Assembly (NCBI GenBank): GCA_013399895.1
Contig: VXBA01004176.1
Coordinates: 679,751 to 743,750, forward strand
From: Serilophus lunatus
Taxonomy: Eukaryota; Chordata; Aves; Passeriformes; Eurylaimidae
Length of the DNA: 64,000 bases
Direction: 5' to 3'
The notes under the pieces are model-generated. The model ran no database searches. It worked only from the letters and a program-made list of their open reading frames with translations, and was not told where the DNA came from. Positions 1 through 12,712 of this stretch are shown here, piece after piece. Each line of letters starts with the position of its first letter. The stretch's first letter is position 1. The position numbers were made by a program, and so were the translations under genes.

Positions 1-1339
1 AGTGCTTTTGAAAAATTTCAGGCCAGAGATTGCAAGAATTCCAAGTAAAGTGGAAATAATGTGTGAAAGGAATGTAGCCCTGGGCAAGGGCTGCTCTTCC
101 CCAGTTTTGGGAGCTGCAGCCTGCTTGGAGCTCAGCAGAGACAGGCCAGGCTGAGCCCTCAGCAGCACCTGCAGCATCAGATCCAGGAAAAATACAGGTG
201 TTTGCAGTCCTGGGTGCCTTGGTACCTCTCCCATTGTGCCCTTTGCAGGGTTAATGCAGTGATGGCCGTGACAGCAAAGCCTTGCATGGATGAAAATGGA
301 GAAGTTTCAATCAGACAAGTGAGAACTGGGGAAAAAGTGGTGTCATGGTACAAATCTGGGTGTAAAGTTTTCTGGGAGTAAACCCTTTCACTGTATTTGA
401 TGCCATAGAATTGTTTTCTTCCCTCCTCAGCATTAACAAGATATAGTTGTGCACCCCAGCTGTAAGGATCAGCTTTTCTTTTCCTGTCATTCCCCAAAAC
501 CAAGGTTTTTCCTGATGCTCAACCAGTCTCAGATAACCTCTCGCCAAGGTACATGCAAAGATAACCAGTGAGGAGCAGAATGCCAGTGTGTCACACTCTC
601 ACGTCCAGAATAAATTCCCTATAGTCCTGGAGCTGCCCACTCTCCAACAACTTTTTTCTTGCTATTTCTCCAATTTTAGGGGGCTTATAATTGTAACTAC
701 AAACCTCAGCCTGACTGTGGGCTGTTTTGCCTTTGCTGTATTTTACTGAACAGGAAAATCTGAGGAATATCTTGCCTAAAGGTGGAGAACAAACCGTGGC
801 AGCCCTTGCCCGGGTTAATTTCTCTCCAGTTGCAGTTTTTCCTAATTCCTTCCCATGTTACCATCAGGCCAGCTTTGGCCGTGTTAGCAGAGAGGCGAGG
901 AATGCCACGGACAGCACCTTTCATGTCACATCAGACAAATTAACCACCCACTTCAAAAGCTTACGGTGAGTCTCCATTCCTCAGTGCCTATAAAATGCCA
1001 CTCGAATCTACAAACAGCGAGAGCTATTATTTATTTACTGAGTACAAAAATCTCCCATCTCCTCCTTTCAGACTAACCTCGTAGCCTGAACTTCCAGAAA
1101 TCAATTTACATTTTTAAATTCCTTTATGAGTCCTTGGTATTCGAGAGCATTCTCTTTGCTCACAGGGATCTGACAGGCTTTGTTCCAAGGTATTTTTAAT
1201 ATTTAGAACATCGAAGAGATATTTAAAATATCAATTATCTTGTTTGGATAAGTAGCCATTAAACATGCAGAGTAGCTTGCTTGAACTGCAAGTCTGCAGG
1301 CTAAAAGCGCCTCACATTTTATATGACTTTCTTCATCCG
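1..1339. other. Non-coding sequence, nothing recognised
   Basis: No open frame here has splice sites or recognisable protein similarity. The sequence is moderately AT-rich unique DNA. A G+C-richer patch near 80-180 holds repeated CAGCAG/CTGCAG-like words but no defined repeat. I see no known element. Confidence 0.5.
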
Positions 1340-1440
1340 TGCTTTTCAAATCATTTTACAAGTACTAATGAATAAAGTTTAACAATCTGGTGAAGGAGAC
1401 AAGAACTGTTATCCTCTTTCCATGGCATAGAAATTGGGAG
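1340..1440 (-). repeat. MIR-like SINE remnant (reverse orientation)
   Basis: Read on the plus strand, the segment runs through an equivalent of the reversed MIR 3' half: a GTGCTTTTCAAA..TTTACAAGTA part, then CTGGTGAAGGAGACAAG, then TGTTATCCTCTTTCCATGG followed by AGAAATTGGGAG. This is the order of the reversed MIR words for 'gcgctttacaaa', 'tattatccccattttacag' and 'aaactgaggc'. The copy is old and heavily diverged. The family assignment (MIR or a related CORE-SINE) is by eye. Confidence 0.42.
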
Positions 1441-4400
1441 ATATTTGTGTGTGATCTTGTTTTCGCTTGCTAGATGCCAAATGAGCTCAAGTGCCTTTGC
1501 ACCTCTCCAGCATTATAAAAATTCATTAAATGCATTCAATACATACTTTAAAATCTGCCACAGTGAGACTCTCCATAAATGTGAATCAGATCCAACATCA
1601 AGTTCTGGCATCACTGTGACAGCCAGTTTGTGGTCACATTAATGGCACAAGTATTGACCTCAGACTCAGATTCTATCATATTTGGAAATAGCAGAAAAGG
1701 CCACAATTTTGACTTTAACAGCCTAGTTGGAATTTTCTTGATCTAGTGATTCTTCAAAATTTTATTTTCCATATTTCAGGTGCATTCAAACTGTGTGTTT
1801 TTATTCTCCTTATCTGATCTAAGTAATCAGAGCCTTGAAGCATTGCAAAAATGTTAAGATTGGGGAAAATATCCTCTAAGGACCATTCTTAGCATCTTTA
1901 ACTGAAATGCTTCAGTCCAGCATCAGCAAACATCTGCACGTGAGCAAGAGGATGCACTTAAGCACTTACTGAATCAGTAAGAAAGACAATATGAGGAGAG
2001 GGGACCTGCCCTCCTTACCTGTAAGGTATGAATTTACCCTGCCCCAGGAAAATTCTTACCCAAACCCCAAAATAGCAGATTGAGTCAGAGTTTGAAGTGA
2101 TTATCCAACTTTAAAGTGTTCATCATAGTGATGTCTTTTCTTTCTCAGAAGCACACGTATTTCTGTTGCTAATTGTAGCCCCAATTATTCTCTCTCATCC
2201 CATGAGGGAATAAACCAGCAAAGCAGTTGACCTACTAGTACATACACTCGGGAGGACCTTTCCCACACAGGGTCTCCTCTAGTTTGGGATTTGGAGGGGA
2301 CACTCAGGTCCCCACAGGCGTTAACTGCTCTCTGGGGGTCTATTCTTGCAGAGCTCCAGCTGAGGGAGTTACATTCCATATGTCAGTAGGTGCAGGATTC
2401 GTCCCATGTGAAGGACAACTGTCACTTTATTAAATAGTGACATCAATGATCATCTGCCTGGCAGTAGCTGTGCCTTGGTTCACAGCTCTGCATTCAGAAC
2501 CCAGAGCATCTTCTGATTGGAAAGACCCCTTCTTATAACCTCATCCCACACGGTTTTGCATGTGGTAATACATCCCAGGGAGACTATTAGACAAATAGGG
2601 TCTTAAAATCTTATCTCAGATCTTGCTCAAACACGACTTTTTTGTAATCATAAATGCTAAAAATACCTCTCACATGTTAAGAGTGATAACTAGAAGAAGG
2701 ATTCAGGCTTGCCTGAAATTGCTGCAGTCCAGGCAATTCATAGTTAGTACATAACTCTCCTGACAAACAGCTCAGATGACAACATTCCTATAATTTTAGT
2801 TATATCTGATCACGTCGCCTGAGGAAAAAGGAAGGTGATACTGCAAACACACAGGGGCTGCATCCTAGTCTCTATCTCCCAGCCAATGCTCCAGATTCCC
2901 TTGGACCTCTCATTGAATTACTGCTGGCTAGTCAGTCCTGAGAAGGAATCTGCTAGACATGCTATGCACTCACCTGTGCATCACTAATTTTGTGAGCTGT
3001 GCAGTACCCACTTAACATGATGCTGGCAAATTAGAGCAGCCTAAAAATGCAGGCAGGTAATAGAAACAGGGTAGGCTCGAGCCTGTGTCTTCTATTCCTG
3101 GGAGGTTTGCAGGGCTGGCAGATGGGAAGCCAAGTACTTACACCATCGTCATTACTAGCATGGTGTCTCTTGTATGCCAGCTCCCCAGAGTGTGAACCAG
3201 ATATTGTGGCTGTGCAAGGGACAAAAAGGCCAATGCATGATAAGGTGGGTGGAGAGAGGCCATGGGGCCGAGGAGGCACAGGGGTTTGTGCCTTACATCT
3301 TCAGGGGTCATCCTACCAAAGCTCACCTTCCTATGGAGTTGCTACACTGGCATCAGCCTGGGCCACCTCTTGGTTTGCTGACAGAGCCAATGTCCTTTGA
3401 GAGTTACCCAGTCTTCAGTTTGGCAGTCCCTCTGAACCTTACGGGCTATCCTAGGTATGAAAAAAACCTCAGCACAGCTGGCTCAGCTGGACAGGTTCTT
3501 GCCTTGTCCCTTTTGTCTCCAGGACAAGCATTTATCCCCATTAAACAAAAACCCATCATATGTCCACTTTTTTAGAATGACCACTCTCTAGCACAGAGTG
3601 AGCAGTGATACTCTCCATTTGCACTGCTAGCAGAGATACGAGGCTGCATTTGCTCTAAATATTCACTGAATTCCCAGGACTAATATTTTCAGGATGAATA
3701 TTCTCATATGGTTTTGCAACTTCCTTTTTTTTTTTTTTTNACAGCAGTGTTTCCTAATGTGTAAATTTTCCTGTTTTTTCCCTATGCATAAACCTTAAAC
3801 TCTATCAAAAACTAATTGTTTCATGTGTCTCAGACAAAGTGTAATCAACAGACAGGATGGTGGAGAAGTGTGAAATGACAGAGTGACATTCTATGCTTAA
3901 ATAAGCAAACTACACCCAAATTGAACAATGGCTTGAAAATGTTTCCATAATAAGGGTGCATAAATTACCTCCATTACTTGGAAGGCTCTTACTTGCATCT
4001 TACCAGCCGCATTTCTAGTATTCACAAGAGCTGATACACACCGATCATGATAGACATGCCTCTGTTACAGTAATTATAAAATGCTTTGTGAAAATATCAT
4101 TGTGTCTACAGAGCTACTGAAGTTGTACAGTCTCCTTGGTATTTGTTTATTGCCTCTGTGAATTTAAAAAATATAATTAAAAAGAGGAAGAAGAAGTACA
4201 TTTGGAAAAAAGACAGACCACTTTTTGATATTTATTCTCTGTGAGGGGAAAAGAAAATATATTTCAGGTTGTGCCAACACATGATATGCACCAGCTGGAT
4301 AATGTAAAGGGGGATGGTTCATTGAAAAAACATGAGCAGTAAATCCTGATCGGATGGAAACATTTTAAGGAGATATACACTGATGGTTTCCCATGTATGA

Positions 4401-5694
4401 TCTCTATCACATATGCACATGTACATACATACAAGAAGGGCACAGCAGCAGAAAGGCTTTATGGTGAGAGGGACCAAAACCACCTAGAGCTGGGTGCTGG
4501 TGCTGGCTCTGTGCAGCCCCTCCAGATCCTGCAGAGGGTGAGAAAATTGCTCCTCTCTCTTGCTCCCCTCTCACAGTTTGAAAAGGAATTGCTAGTCAGT
4601 GCACAAGCGTCTTTTTCACTTTTGGGGTCCTGTAACTTGAAAATTAGTTTTATTTTTATTTTAGAGGAAAATCCTGTACAGTTCAACCAAAAATGGAGCC
4701 CTTGCAATTATTTGAGACTATAAATCTCATAATTTTGGTTTTTTTTCCACTCGAGTGTTTTTGTTTTAGTCAAATACATCTAGTAAGGTTAAACTATAAA
4801 AAGTCCATTTAAAATTCTCTTAGGACTACTGAAAATCTGGAAAATAAATGGAAAATAAAACACAGCAATAAAAGCGATATGATTTGCTTTTAATTCCATA
4901 GCTGGATTTATCATTACACCGAGCTAATATAAAGTATCTGACCTGAACATTTTGGTCCTTATTACAATCACTGGATGCATTAAAAAGATCATGTTAACTT
5001 TATTTTAATAGTATGAGAGTCTTGAATTATAAGTATTTTCAAAATTAAAATCAGTCAACATATGTAAAAGCCTCGAACAAATCTGAAATGCCTGAAAGGA
5101 CTGTCCTGAATTAATTTTAACACACAGTGTAAGAGGAAAATCTACTTGTATCCTACTCCTTTTATTAGGAAAATGTATGTGGAGGAAGTTTGGAGAGAAA
5201 TTGTCCACAAGCAGTGAAGTGCCAAGTGTGAAATAATAATAAATATACTCAATTTAAAAAAAAAATAGCCCAGTTTTAACAAGCCAACAGGGTATGAATG
5301 CATGAACTGTATTTCAAATTAACCATAGCAAGCCCTTCCACTTACCTGGAAAACCTGATCCGTATGCTAAGATTTTGTATGTTAATTTATACTGCAGAGT
5401 TCTTAACATCTGACATCGGCTGTAACATTACAAGTTGTGCTATGACTTTATTAAGGGATGATTTCCAAAGCCCTAAAGAATACTTATTATGTTGTAATAT
5501 ATATTTCTGAAGAGGATTAGGTCTTTGATGCTAAAACCTAGACGTTTTAAAAGCGAGTTTACTGAAATGAAAAAGATTACATACGTTCCTTTGTGTTGCA
5601 TCAGGTAGAGCTTTTCCACCTTCATTTCAACTTCGTTTCACAAACCTCGGCGGTATCACGACCGAGAAATGCATTTAAAATCCCTCAGAGTTTC
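1441..5694. other. Non-coding sequence
   Basis: Long unique, increasingly AT-rich stretch. It contains a poly-T tract ending in an ambiguous base near 3740 and A/T-rich low-complexity patches around 4160-4210 and 4740-4870. Frames of about 60-130 codons occur (for example near 3050-3570) but show no domain, signal peptide or codon bias, and they overlap each other on both strands as chance frames do. No gene is supported. Confidence 0.5.
3725..3740. repeat. Poly-T tract with an unresolved base
   Basis: Fifteen consecutive T residues (3725-3739) are followed by a single N at 3740. The N is an assembly or sequencing uncertainty at a homopolymer, so the tract length is unreliable. Confidence 0.9.
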
Positions 5695-6365
5695 ATTACC
5701 GAAATGGGATATTCCAGAAAAGGACCTGGGGCTTGTGCTGAACAACAAACTGAAGAGATAACAATGGGAAAAAAAAAAGGAAAAATACGAAAAAAAATCC
5801 AGAATACTTCCTGCAATGTGTTAATGTTAATATCAGACTAAGCAGAAGCTGGATTTCAAGGACTGTGTCTGGTTTTGGATGCCAGTCTTGAAAAAGGATT
5901 GAAAAAGTTGAAAGAAGAGCAAGAACAATGAAAAAGTTGAGAAAACTTGACCTGTGAGAAAAGACTGATGAAACTGGGTTTGTTTAATTTAGCAAAGACA
6001 GGACGGATAATGGTTTTCCAGGATGTAAAAGGTTGTTGCAGAGAAAAACACCATCAGTTGTTCTCCAGATCCACTGGGGGTAGAACAAGAAATAATCAGC
6101 TTAATTTGCAGAAAAAAAAATGTAGGTTAGATATTAGCTAAAATGTCAAACTATAAAGAGAGTTAAGCACTGGGAGAGGTTACCTGGGAGTATTGTAAAA
6201 AATCTGGCACTGGAGATTTTTGAGGCTGGGTTAGAGGAGCAGTGGGGGATGCTCCAGGTACAGGAGCTGCCTCGGGCATGGGACATAGCGTGTCCTTCAG
6301 GGTGCACCCAACACCACAGCACCACATTTGCAGAAATTGAACAATTTACCTTCATTGCAGGATAG
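5695..6365 (+). mobile_element. Old CR1 LINE fragment
   Basis: The segment follows the 3' part of an old CR1 subfamily in order. It starts with GGACCTGGGGCTTGTGCTG and AACAACAAACTGAAG, then has a GACTGTGTCTGGTTTTGG block. Next come AAAAGACTGATGAAACTGGG with TTTGTTTAAT, then AAAAGGTTGTTGCAGAGAAA, TCAGTTGTTCTCCAGATCCA and TTAGATATTAG, and finally AGTTAAGCACTGGGAGAGGT and GGAGATTTTTGAGGCTGGGT. Frames are broken throughout (frameshifts, an A10 insertion near 5770), so it is a dead copy. It encoded the C-terminal reverse-transcriptase region plus 3' UTR of a non-LTR retrotransposon. The divergence suggests an insertion older than the other CR1 copies in the window. Confidence 0.8.
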
Positions 6366-7279
6366 TCTGGTCAGGTTGGGATTTTCAGACAAGGGCATTT
6401 TGTAATTTTGTTTGAAATAGCCCATTTGTCTGCTCCCAGCATCAGGAGAAAAACTTTTCTTTTGGCATTCTCCCCAGAAGTATTGACATTTCAGCTCTCA
6501 GGTCAGTCTCTATTTTAATACATATATATCTACACACAAACACACATATCTTTTAAGTAGGAAAATCGATTGATTACCTTCATTGAAGAGAATTTACACT
6601 ATATATGTGCAAAAGCAAAAAGCTTCTTGTTTTTTCACTCCTTGCAATCCTTGCCAGCATCATCTCCAACACATGTTCCCCAGAGCCCAACAACCAAAGC
6701 AAGCATGCCTTTCCCTGTGGGATGGCTCATAAACCTCTTGGTCCTCAGCACCAAGGTGTACTGTATCCCCAAGGTCACTTCATGCTCCCAGATGTGTTGA
6801 TAGTGGATATTGGTTGATATTGTGTTCCTCCTGCAGGGAAAATGCAATTTTTTGTTATTATGGAAAAATTATTTGCTCAAAAGGAAACTTTCTTAGACAC
6901 CCATTTGAAATGGTCATGAGTACAAGCTCCTTTAGGAGGTATGGAGCCCTGAAAACTTCACCACACCTAGAGTTTTGCAGTAAAAGGGAGTGAAATCTTA
7001 TTTTTTCTGTTATAAACTGAGGGAAAAGAATATGCAAAAAAATGTGAATCACACATGGACAACAGAAGTATTTATCCATGTACACCATGAAGGCATTAAG
7101 CACTGCTCTCAATGAAAGACTGTAAGAAATCAAGAATGAGACTTCCAGGTTAATTGTGACCCTGCAGACAGTAGTTATCATGATCTTCCCTCTCTGCTGT
7201 GATCCTGCTCACTCCCACACATGGGTTTGCACTGAGATCTGTATCCTGCCACATGCATCCCCATCCTCCCCTCTTGAGG
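6366..7279. other. Non-coding sequence between two CR1 copies
   Basis: AT-rich unique DNA with a short ATATATCTACACACAAACACAC simple-sequence patch near 6522. Overlapping frames on both strands near 6570-7180 have no recognisable product. Nothing else seen. Confidence 0.5.
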
Positions 7280-7691
7280 GGAACAAAGCTGGTGAAGGGT
7301 CCAGAGCACAAGTTTTATGAAGAGCAGCTGAGGGAGCTGGGGGTGTTGAGCCTGAAGAAAAGGAGGCTCAGGGGGGAACCTTATCACTCTCTACAATTCT
7401 CTGAAAGGAGGCTGGAGCTGCATGGGGGTTGATCTCTCCTCCTGAGTAAGAAGCCATAGGACAAGGAGAAATAGCCTCAAGTTATGCCAGGAGAGGTTTA
7501 GATTGGATTTTAAGAAAAAAATCTTTGCTGAAAGGGTGGTCAAACTTTGGGACAGGCTGCCTGGGGAAGTGGTGGAAATGAAATGGGGCATGTGGGGATA
7601 TGGTTTAGTGGTGGACTTGGCAGTGCTGGAGAAATGGTTTGACTCAGTGATCTTTAGAAGTTTTTTCCAACCTGAATCTCTCTATGATTCC
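7280..7691 (+). mobile_element. CR1 LINE, 3' end
   Basis: A clear 5'-truncated CR1. It begins near AACAAAGCTGGTGAAGGGTC, continues through GAGCAGCTGAGGGAGCTGGG, AGGAGGCTCAGGGGGGAACC, TTATCACTCTCTACAATTC and AGGTTTAGATTGGATTTTAA, then GGTGGTCAAACTTTGGGACA, GGCTGCCTGGGGAAGTGG and GGTTTAGTGGTGGACTTGGC. It ends in the canonical tail (GATCTTTAGAAG..TTTTTTCCAACCTGAAT..TCTATGATTC). CR1 inserts by target-primed reverse transcription and is usually 5'-truncated like this one. The remaining coding frame is interrupted, so the copy is inactive. The wording 'ATGGTTTAGTGGTGGACTTGGCAGTGCT' is typical of avian CR1 subfamilies and is one of the main reasons for calling the host a bird. Confidence 0.93.
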
Positions 7692-9899
7692 ATTTTTTCT
7701 GTAAGTCAGTGCAATGGGCACCAGACTCTGTGGGTGGCTGGAGCAGGAGTGCAAGGCCACAATGGAGGGATGCTCATGATCTTACAGCCCAATGGCTGGA
7801 ACAGGAGATCCTTGGGAGAAAGGATCCTGGTCCTTCCACTGAATCTGTATTTTACATTAAATTATAACTGAGTTAAATGTGGAAAGGCTAGAAGCTGCTC
7901 TTCTCCTTTGCCAGGGACCAGGTTTGGTGAGGCTCCTTTCTGGGGAATGCAGGATGCTGTTTGCAGATCCAGCAATGCAGGGTTAGATTCTCACCCTATA
8001 TTTTAACCAGTTTTCCAGTTGCAGGGACAAATGTCTTTGTCTACATCGGGGTTTCTGAAAACCTGTACAAACCTTAAATGTGTTTTAAATTTATGAGATG
8101 AAAGAAAAAAAGGAGGGGGTGATGTGAGTGGAGCACATTTGCACAGTAGTTCAACTTGAGAAGAAGTGTGTAAATCTGCACTCTTTTCATCCAGCTCTGT
8201 TCTTTTCTCAAAGAAAATCCCTAGTGAAATATTATTCAGAAAAGAGTCACTTTCAAATACGGGAAATGACAGTGCTTTTAAAGAGGCATCTACATGCCCC
8301 AAATCCAGGGAAATCTTAAAGATACAGCACGAATCTGTGCTCAGACACTGATGCCATCACACTTTCAGACGTGCAATAAAACTGCGCGTGATAGAAATAT
8401 TTCTTGCCACTGTCTCTATGCCAAACAGACCCTTCCTGTATCCTCTCTGTTAAACCAAACACTTCTCTTACACAGTAAAAAAAAGAACGTAGGTCTTCAA
8501 GAACTGAGTTACACTGAAACAACCCCTCATAGGTGCTATTGGGAAGCAAGGGTGCTGTTTCACCTCACAGCCTGGTCATCTCAAGATGCACAACACTGTT
8601 GGGTCCCTTACCAGCACAAGCTAGCTTGTTTCTGTTGCAACATATTCAACCTCTACTCGTACCTTTAAATAGTGCTTTTCACAATTTCAGTTGACAAGGC
8701 TTATCAAAGGATGATTTCGGATACTAGGAAGGTTCTGGAAAGAAGCATTCCCATTTGCTCCAGTAGTAGAAAGGTCCTGTTCAGAAATGCACACCACTAC
8801 TTTGTCTTTTTGGTCCCTGATGTTGCCAATACTTGCAAAATTTCTGCACCAGATGTTCCCCCGCTGTAGAGAGAACAAAGAGGTCTTATTGTGCTCCTTT
8901 CTTACTTATTATTTTTCCCCAGCAAATTCTTTCACAAAGTTAAAAAAGGCTCCTTTTACCCTCTGCAAAATTTGTATCAACTCCAGAAGACTCTTTCATA
9001 GACCTGGGCTCCCTGGCCTAGCTCCTCTTCCTGTCATCTACTTTCTGTGAAGCACATTCTCTCCACTTTCTTCCACCTTGACAAATATACACACATGCCA
9101 CTGGAAAAAGAAAAAAACAAAACAAACAAAAACCTCCAACATCCCCAAAACCAAAACACTCAGGAAAATTCAAACAGGCAAAAGATTTCCCAGATTTTCA
9201 GTTGGGTTGGTACTGGACTTCCAAAAGTCCTTGTTTTCCATCCCTTTATTCTCAGCCTTTCCTGCCCTCAGCATCCCTCTATCCTAGGCTTGGCATGGTG
9301 CCTTTCCCATTCCCATTCTCACTTCCATCTTTTTCTTCTGCTTGTTGTTACCCAGAAGCTTCCACCCATCTCTCCATAGTAGCTCACAGGCTGATCAGCC
9401 ACATGAGGAAAGGTTTGGCTGGGCCCAGCCGTGTGTTCAGCCTGTGGCTCTGCTGCCTCCTTCCTTCCATGGGCTGGAGGCAGAGCCAGTCCTACACTCG
9501 ATGGGTGTCCACCAAGCCATGGCCTGGGTTTCAACCTCCCTTCCTTGGGGTATTTAATGCCATCTGACTTAGTACCCCAAAACAGTGGCTTCAGAGGAGA
9601 CAGTGACGTGAAACTCAGCTCCAATATTTGTTTTTTACTTCTTCCTTCTCTTTTCTGCTCCTGTCTCCCAATGTGTATCTCAAATGGGTCCAGCAGCCTC
9701 GTGTTCCTGCGGCCAGTTTGCTGCATGTCCACTCGCTCACCAGATGCTGATGCTGTTGTGGACCACGAACATACCAACTTGATGTTGAAACAAGGAAGAA
9801 ATGGTGAAAGACAGACCCAGCTTTGCCATCACACATTCCTGCTTGTGGGGATAAGCATCTTCTGGCGTGGACTCTGCGTCTGTATCACTCTGCCTTTTC
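7692..9899. other. Non-coding sequence
   Basis: Unique sequence with overlapping chance frames of up to about 170 codons (9319-9952, both strands). None shows a domain, hydrophobic pattern or plausible exon borders. A short (CAAA)n-like A-rich patch lies near 9105-9160. No gene recognised. Confidence 0.5.
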
Positions 9900-10375
9900 A
9901 TAACTCAATCCTGCCAGCCTCTGAACTACTTTTATTGCTCTCCTCTGAATAATTTTCAATCTGTCACTATCTTTCAGGTAATGTGGTGCCCATAATTAAA
10001 TACTGCAGGCGCTACCGCACCAGAGCCATATGCAGACGGGCTATTACCTTCTTGCGCTGTGATGTCTTCAGCCCCAAATCAAATTGGCCTTTTTTTGCTG
10101 CCATATCTCAAGGCAAACTCATGTCTAATTTACTGCACACTATCATCTCTGGATCTCTTGCAGCATTACTGCTTCTCGGGCTTTTATCTCTGATTGAATA
10201 TCTGGGGTTTAGATTATTTTTCCACAAATGTCGTAGCTTCTATTTTCTACGTTGAATCTCATTTTATTCTCCATTCATTTTTCCTGCCTTTTTGGATTCC
10301 TTTACATTATTTTGCTCTCATCTTTGGGATTTTCAAATCCACCTAGCTTAGTTTAGTTTGCATATTACATCCACT
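9900..10375 (-). mobile_element. Old CR1 LINE fragment (reverse orientation)
   Basis: On the plus strand this reads as the complement of the CR1 reverse-transcriptase region. It has TTGCTCTCCTCTGAATAATT, then GTGGTGCCCATAATTAAATA, ATACTGCAGGCGCTACCGCA and CCAGAGCCATATGCAGACGG, then TCAAATTGGCCTTTTTTTGC, CAAACTCATGTCTAATTTAC, GGATCTCTTGCAGCATTACTG and TATCTGGGGTTTAGATTATT. These parallel the reversed CR1 words for 'gtgaggggcccagaactgg', 'ccagtgccgagtaca' and 'ctcatgttcagc'. The copy is strongly diverged and non-functional, and no CR1 3' tail is present. Both borders are approximate. Confidence 0.72.
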
Positions 10376-12481
10376 TTTCCTTTAAGATCACAGAAACTCC
10401 TGGTAAACGAGCTCCCCATTCAGCAAATCATTTCAGCACATGCTTATAACCTTTAGAAGTCAATTGTGCTCAGTTATGGGATGAAGCACGTGTTGGCATC
10501 CTCACTAGTTTGGTTGTAATAGAGAGAGCATGCTTCATGCTTGAAGTGCAGCAGGTGTCTGCAGTGAGGAGGGACAGGTGACATGGGGCAAAGGATGTGC
10601 TGAGTATCACTAGTGAAGCAAACCCATCACAGGCTGCCAAGCGCATCCACACATGCTCACCTGCACAGCCAGGGCTTGCATTAAGGTTTTGCCCTGTTGA
10701 GATGCCACCAGAGGCTCCCCCAGGTCAGCTCATTGCCATTCCTCTGTTCTTTCTGCTGAGACACGTTCGAAATCACGTCAATCTGAATTAATGTTGGGAG
10801 TAAGACGCTGGGTGACAGCAGTGACTGTTTTATTAAAATCCAAGGACCCAACTGAGCAGTCCTGAACTGTGCTCAGATGGATAATCCCACATATTTTGAG
10901 CATCAGACCTGTATTCACAAATATTCTATTTCTATAAAAAGGAATTCAGTGTTTGATGGTCAAAATTGACTTTGTATGAATCCGTGCTCTTTGTTTTCTT
11001 TGTTAACTTCTAAGTGCCCAATCCCTCCAAAGTTGATGGAAATATGCACTTTGCTTCCCAGCATCTTCAGATCTGGCTGCAAGGATTTATCTACCTGGAG
11101 AAAAATATCTAGAATATCTAGAGTGAAATTAAATCAGTCCCAACATCTGAAATACATTATTTCAGTAATCCTCCCAAAATAAAAAAAAAATATTTTCAGC
11201 AAAACTCCACTCAGCAGAGACAGCAATTATTTGGAACCAAAGCTTCATTTATTTGGGGATATTGTCCGCATAAGGAGGTGCTCCAGAGCAGCTATTTCTT
11301 AGTCTGCTCCCTTTCTTGGGGGGAGAGTGGAGGGAGTAGGGCAGTGTGGGGTGGTGGGTGGTAGCAGAATGGCTTATTTTGCCCAAATTCCATACACAGA
11401 CAAGCTCAAACTGATGATTCTTCTATAATGTTCATTCTTTTACCGGAATTGGTACAGTAGTTCTGTTACTTTTACTAGCAAAACAAAACCAGCTTTCTTC
11501 TGGCATCATAACATTTTCATCCTAATTTTCCTATGGCTCTTTAGCTTTTCATTAACAAAAGAAAATTAAGTAGCAGTGCTTTAGGAAATTTGTTAGCTAA
11601 TTCCTTTACTGGCGAAGAAATCCAGGTTAGACAGTTTCTATATGGCCACATTTTGGGGAATCAAATAGAATTTCCTTTTCTATTTTTCGTGTCCTTAAGA
11701 AATTCCAGTTCAGATCCTGTAGATAATTGAGTAAACAGATTTGTTGTAGGACTACTTGTGAAAAGCCAATTTTAAGTACTACACAAGAATATTTTGGGGA
11801 AAAAACCTTTGATGATGTGATGCTGGAGAAGGATGGCTGATGGCAACCCAGGTCCTCATAGGGAAACTTCCACCTCATTGCTCAGGTGACAACAATACAG
11901 ACTCTGACCTCTCTGTCCACCCAGATGAACCCACTCAACCTCAGGTTTGAGGAGCAAATGCTTACAGAGAACAACTCGGCGTCAACACATACTTCACAAA
12001 TAATTTGCAGAAAAGACCATGCAAGAGTCTTCAATAACTGATGTCTCAGAAACCTGTAACATCCTTGCAGACAGCCCATTACCAAAAAGCAGAAAAAAAA
12101 TTAAATAGACACATTTTCTCACTGCTTTTACCTTTGCTTGCTTTTTCATTTTTTCTAAGTTTTCTGACCTTCCTGAAAAAATGGTCTCAATTTGTTTTAT
12201 TCTTATTAAGAATAATTTTAAGAAAGTTCATTAGTCCAGCAATTTTTTAATTCACCCTTAATTTGATCCTCTTCAATTAATTAATGGGCCTACTCTCTCT
12301 CCAGCATGTCTTTTCACTTTGATATAGGCTTTAAAACCCTTTTAAAGTTCTTTGGTTACATCTAGATTCTTTTTCCCCCCCCCGTATCCTTATTATTTCC
12401 CCTGTAATCCCTAACTGAATTTCAGTATGCTTGTTTGATTCCTTCCTCTGCCCCCTCTTGCTTTCTAATTTTGACTACAGC

Positions 12482-12535
12482 TTTTTTTTCTTTCCTTTTT
12501 TTTTTTTTAATTAAAAAAATTAAAGCCTCAGATCT
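12482..12535. repeat. T-rich/A-rich low-complexity tract
   Basis: Runs of T (T8 and T12 interrupted by CTTTCC) are followed at once by AATTAAAAAAATTAAAG. The T run and the A run are partly complementary and could pair over a few bases. It is simple sequence of no evident function. Confidence 0.8.
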
Positions 12536-12680
12536 TTGCACAGTCCCTTATGAAGCCACATTGGCCGCTTCTTGTTCTCTCTGTTCTTCATTTTGAGAGG
12601 AGCAGGAGTCTCCTGCAGCTTAATTATGGTTTCTTGCAGGAGTCCCCCTGCTTCCCCTTGCACTGGTGACTGTACAGTAT

Positions 12681-12712
12681 TCCTCCTCCTCCTTCCTCCT
12701 CCTCCTTCTCTG
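12681..12712 (+). repeat. (CTC/CTT)n short tandem repeat
   Basis: Consecutive CTC and CTT triplets form a 32-base pyrimidine-only trinucleotide repeat. The copies are imperfect. Confidence 0.75.

Noticed and set aside
5050..5090. Minus-strand CAG-ATTTGTTCGAGGC, a possible D-L-F-E terminal CNPY1 exon ending in a stop
   Set aside because: It would lack the cysteine and the KDEL-like end, and the match is only a few codons about 30 kb away, so chance is more likely.
7503..7871. 122-codon plus-strand frame
   Set aside because: Its first half is the CR1 3' end (untranslated part or broken ORF2), not a host gene.
9319..9952. Overlapping frames of 152 and 173 codons on both strands
   Set aside because: No recognisable domain, no signal peptide and no splice context. 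Frames overlap on both strands, as expected by chance, and the end runs into a reversed CR1 copy.
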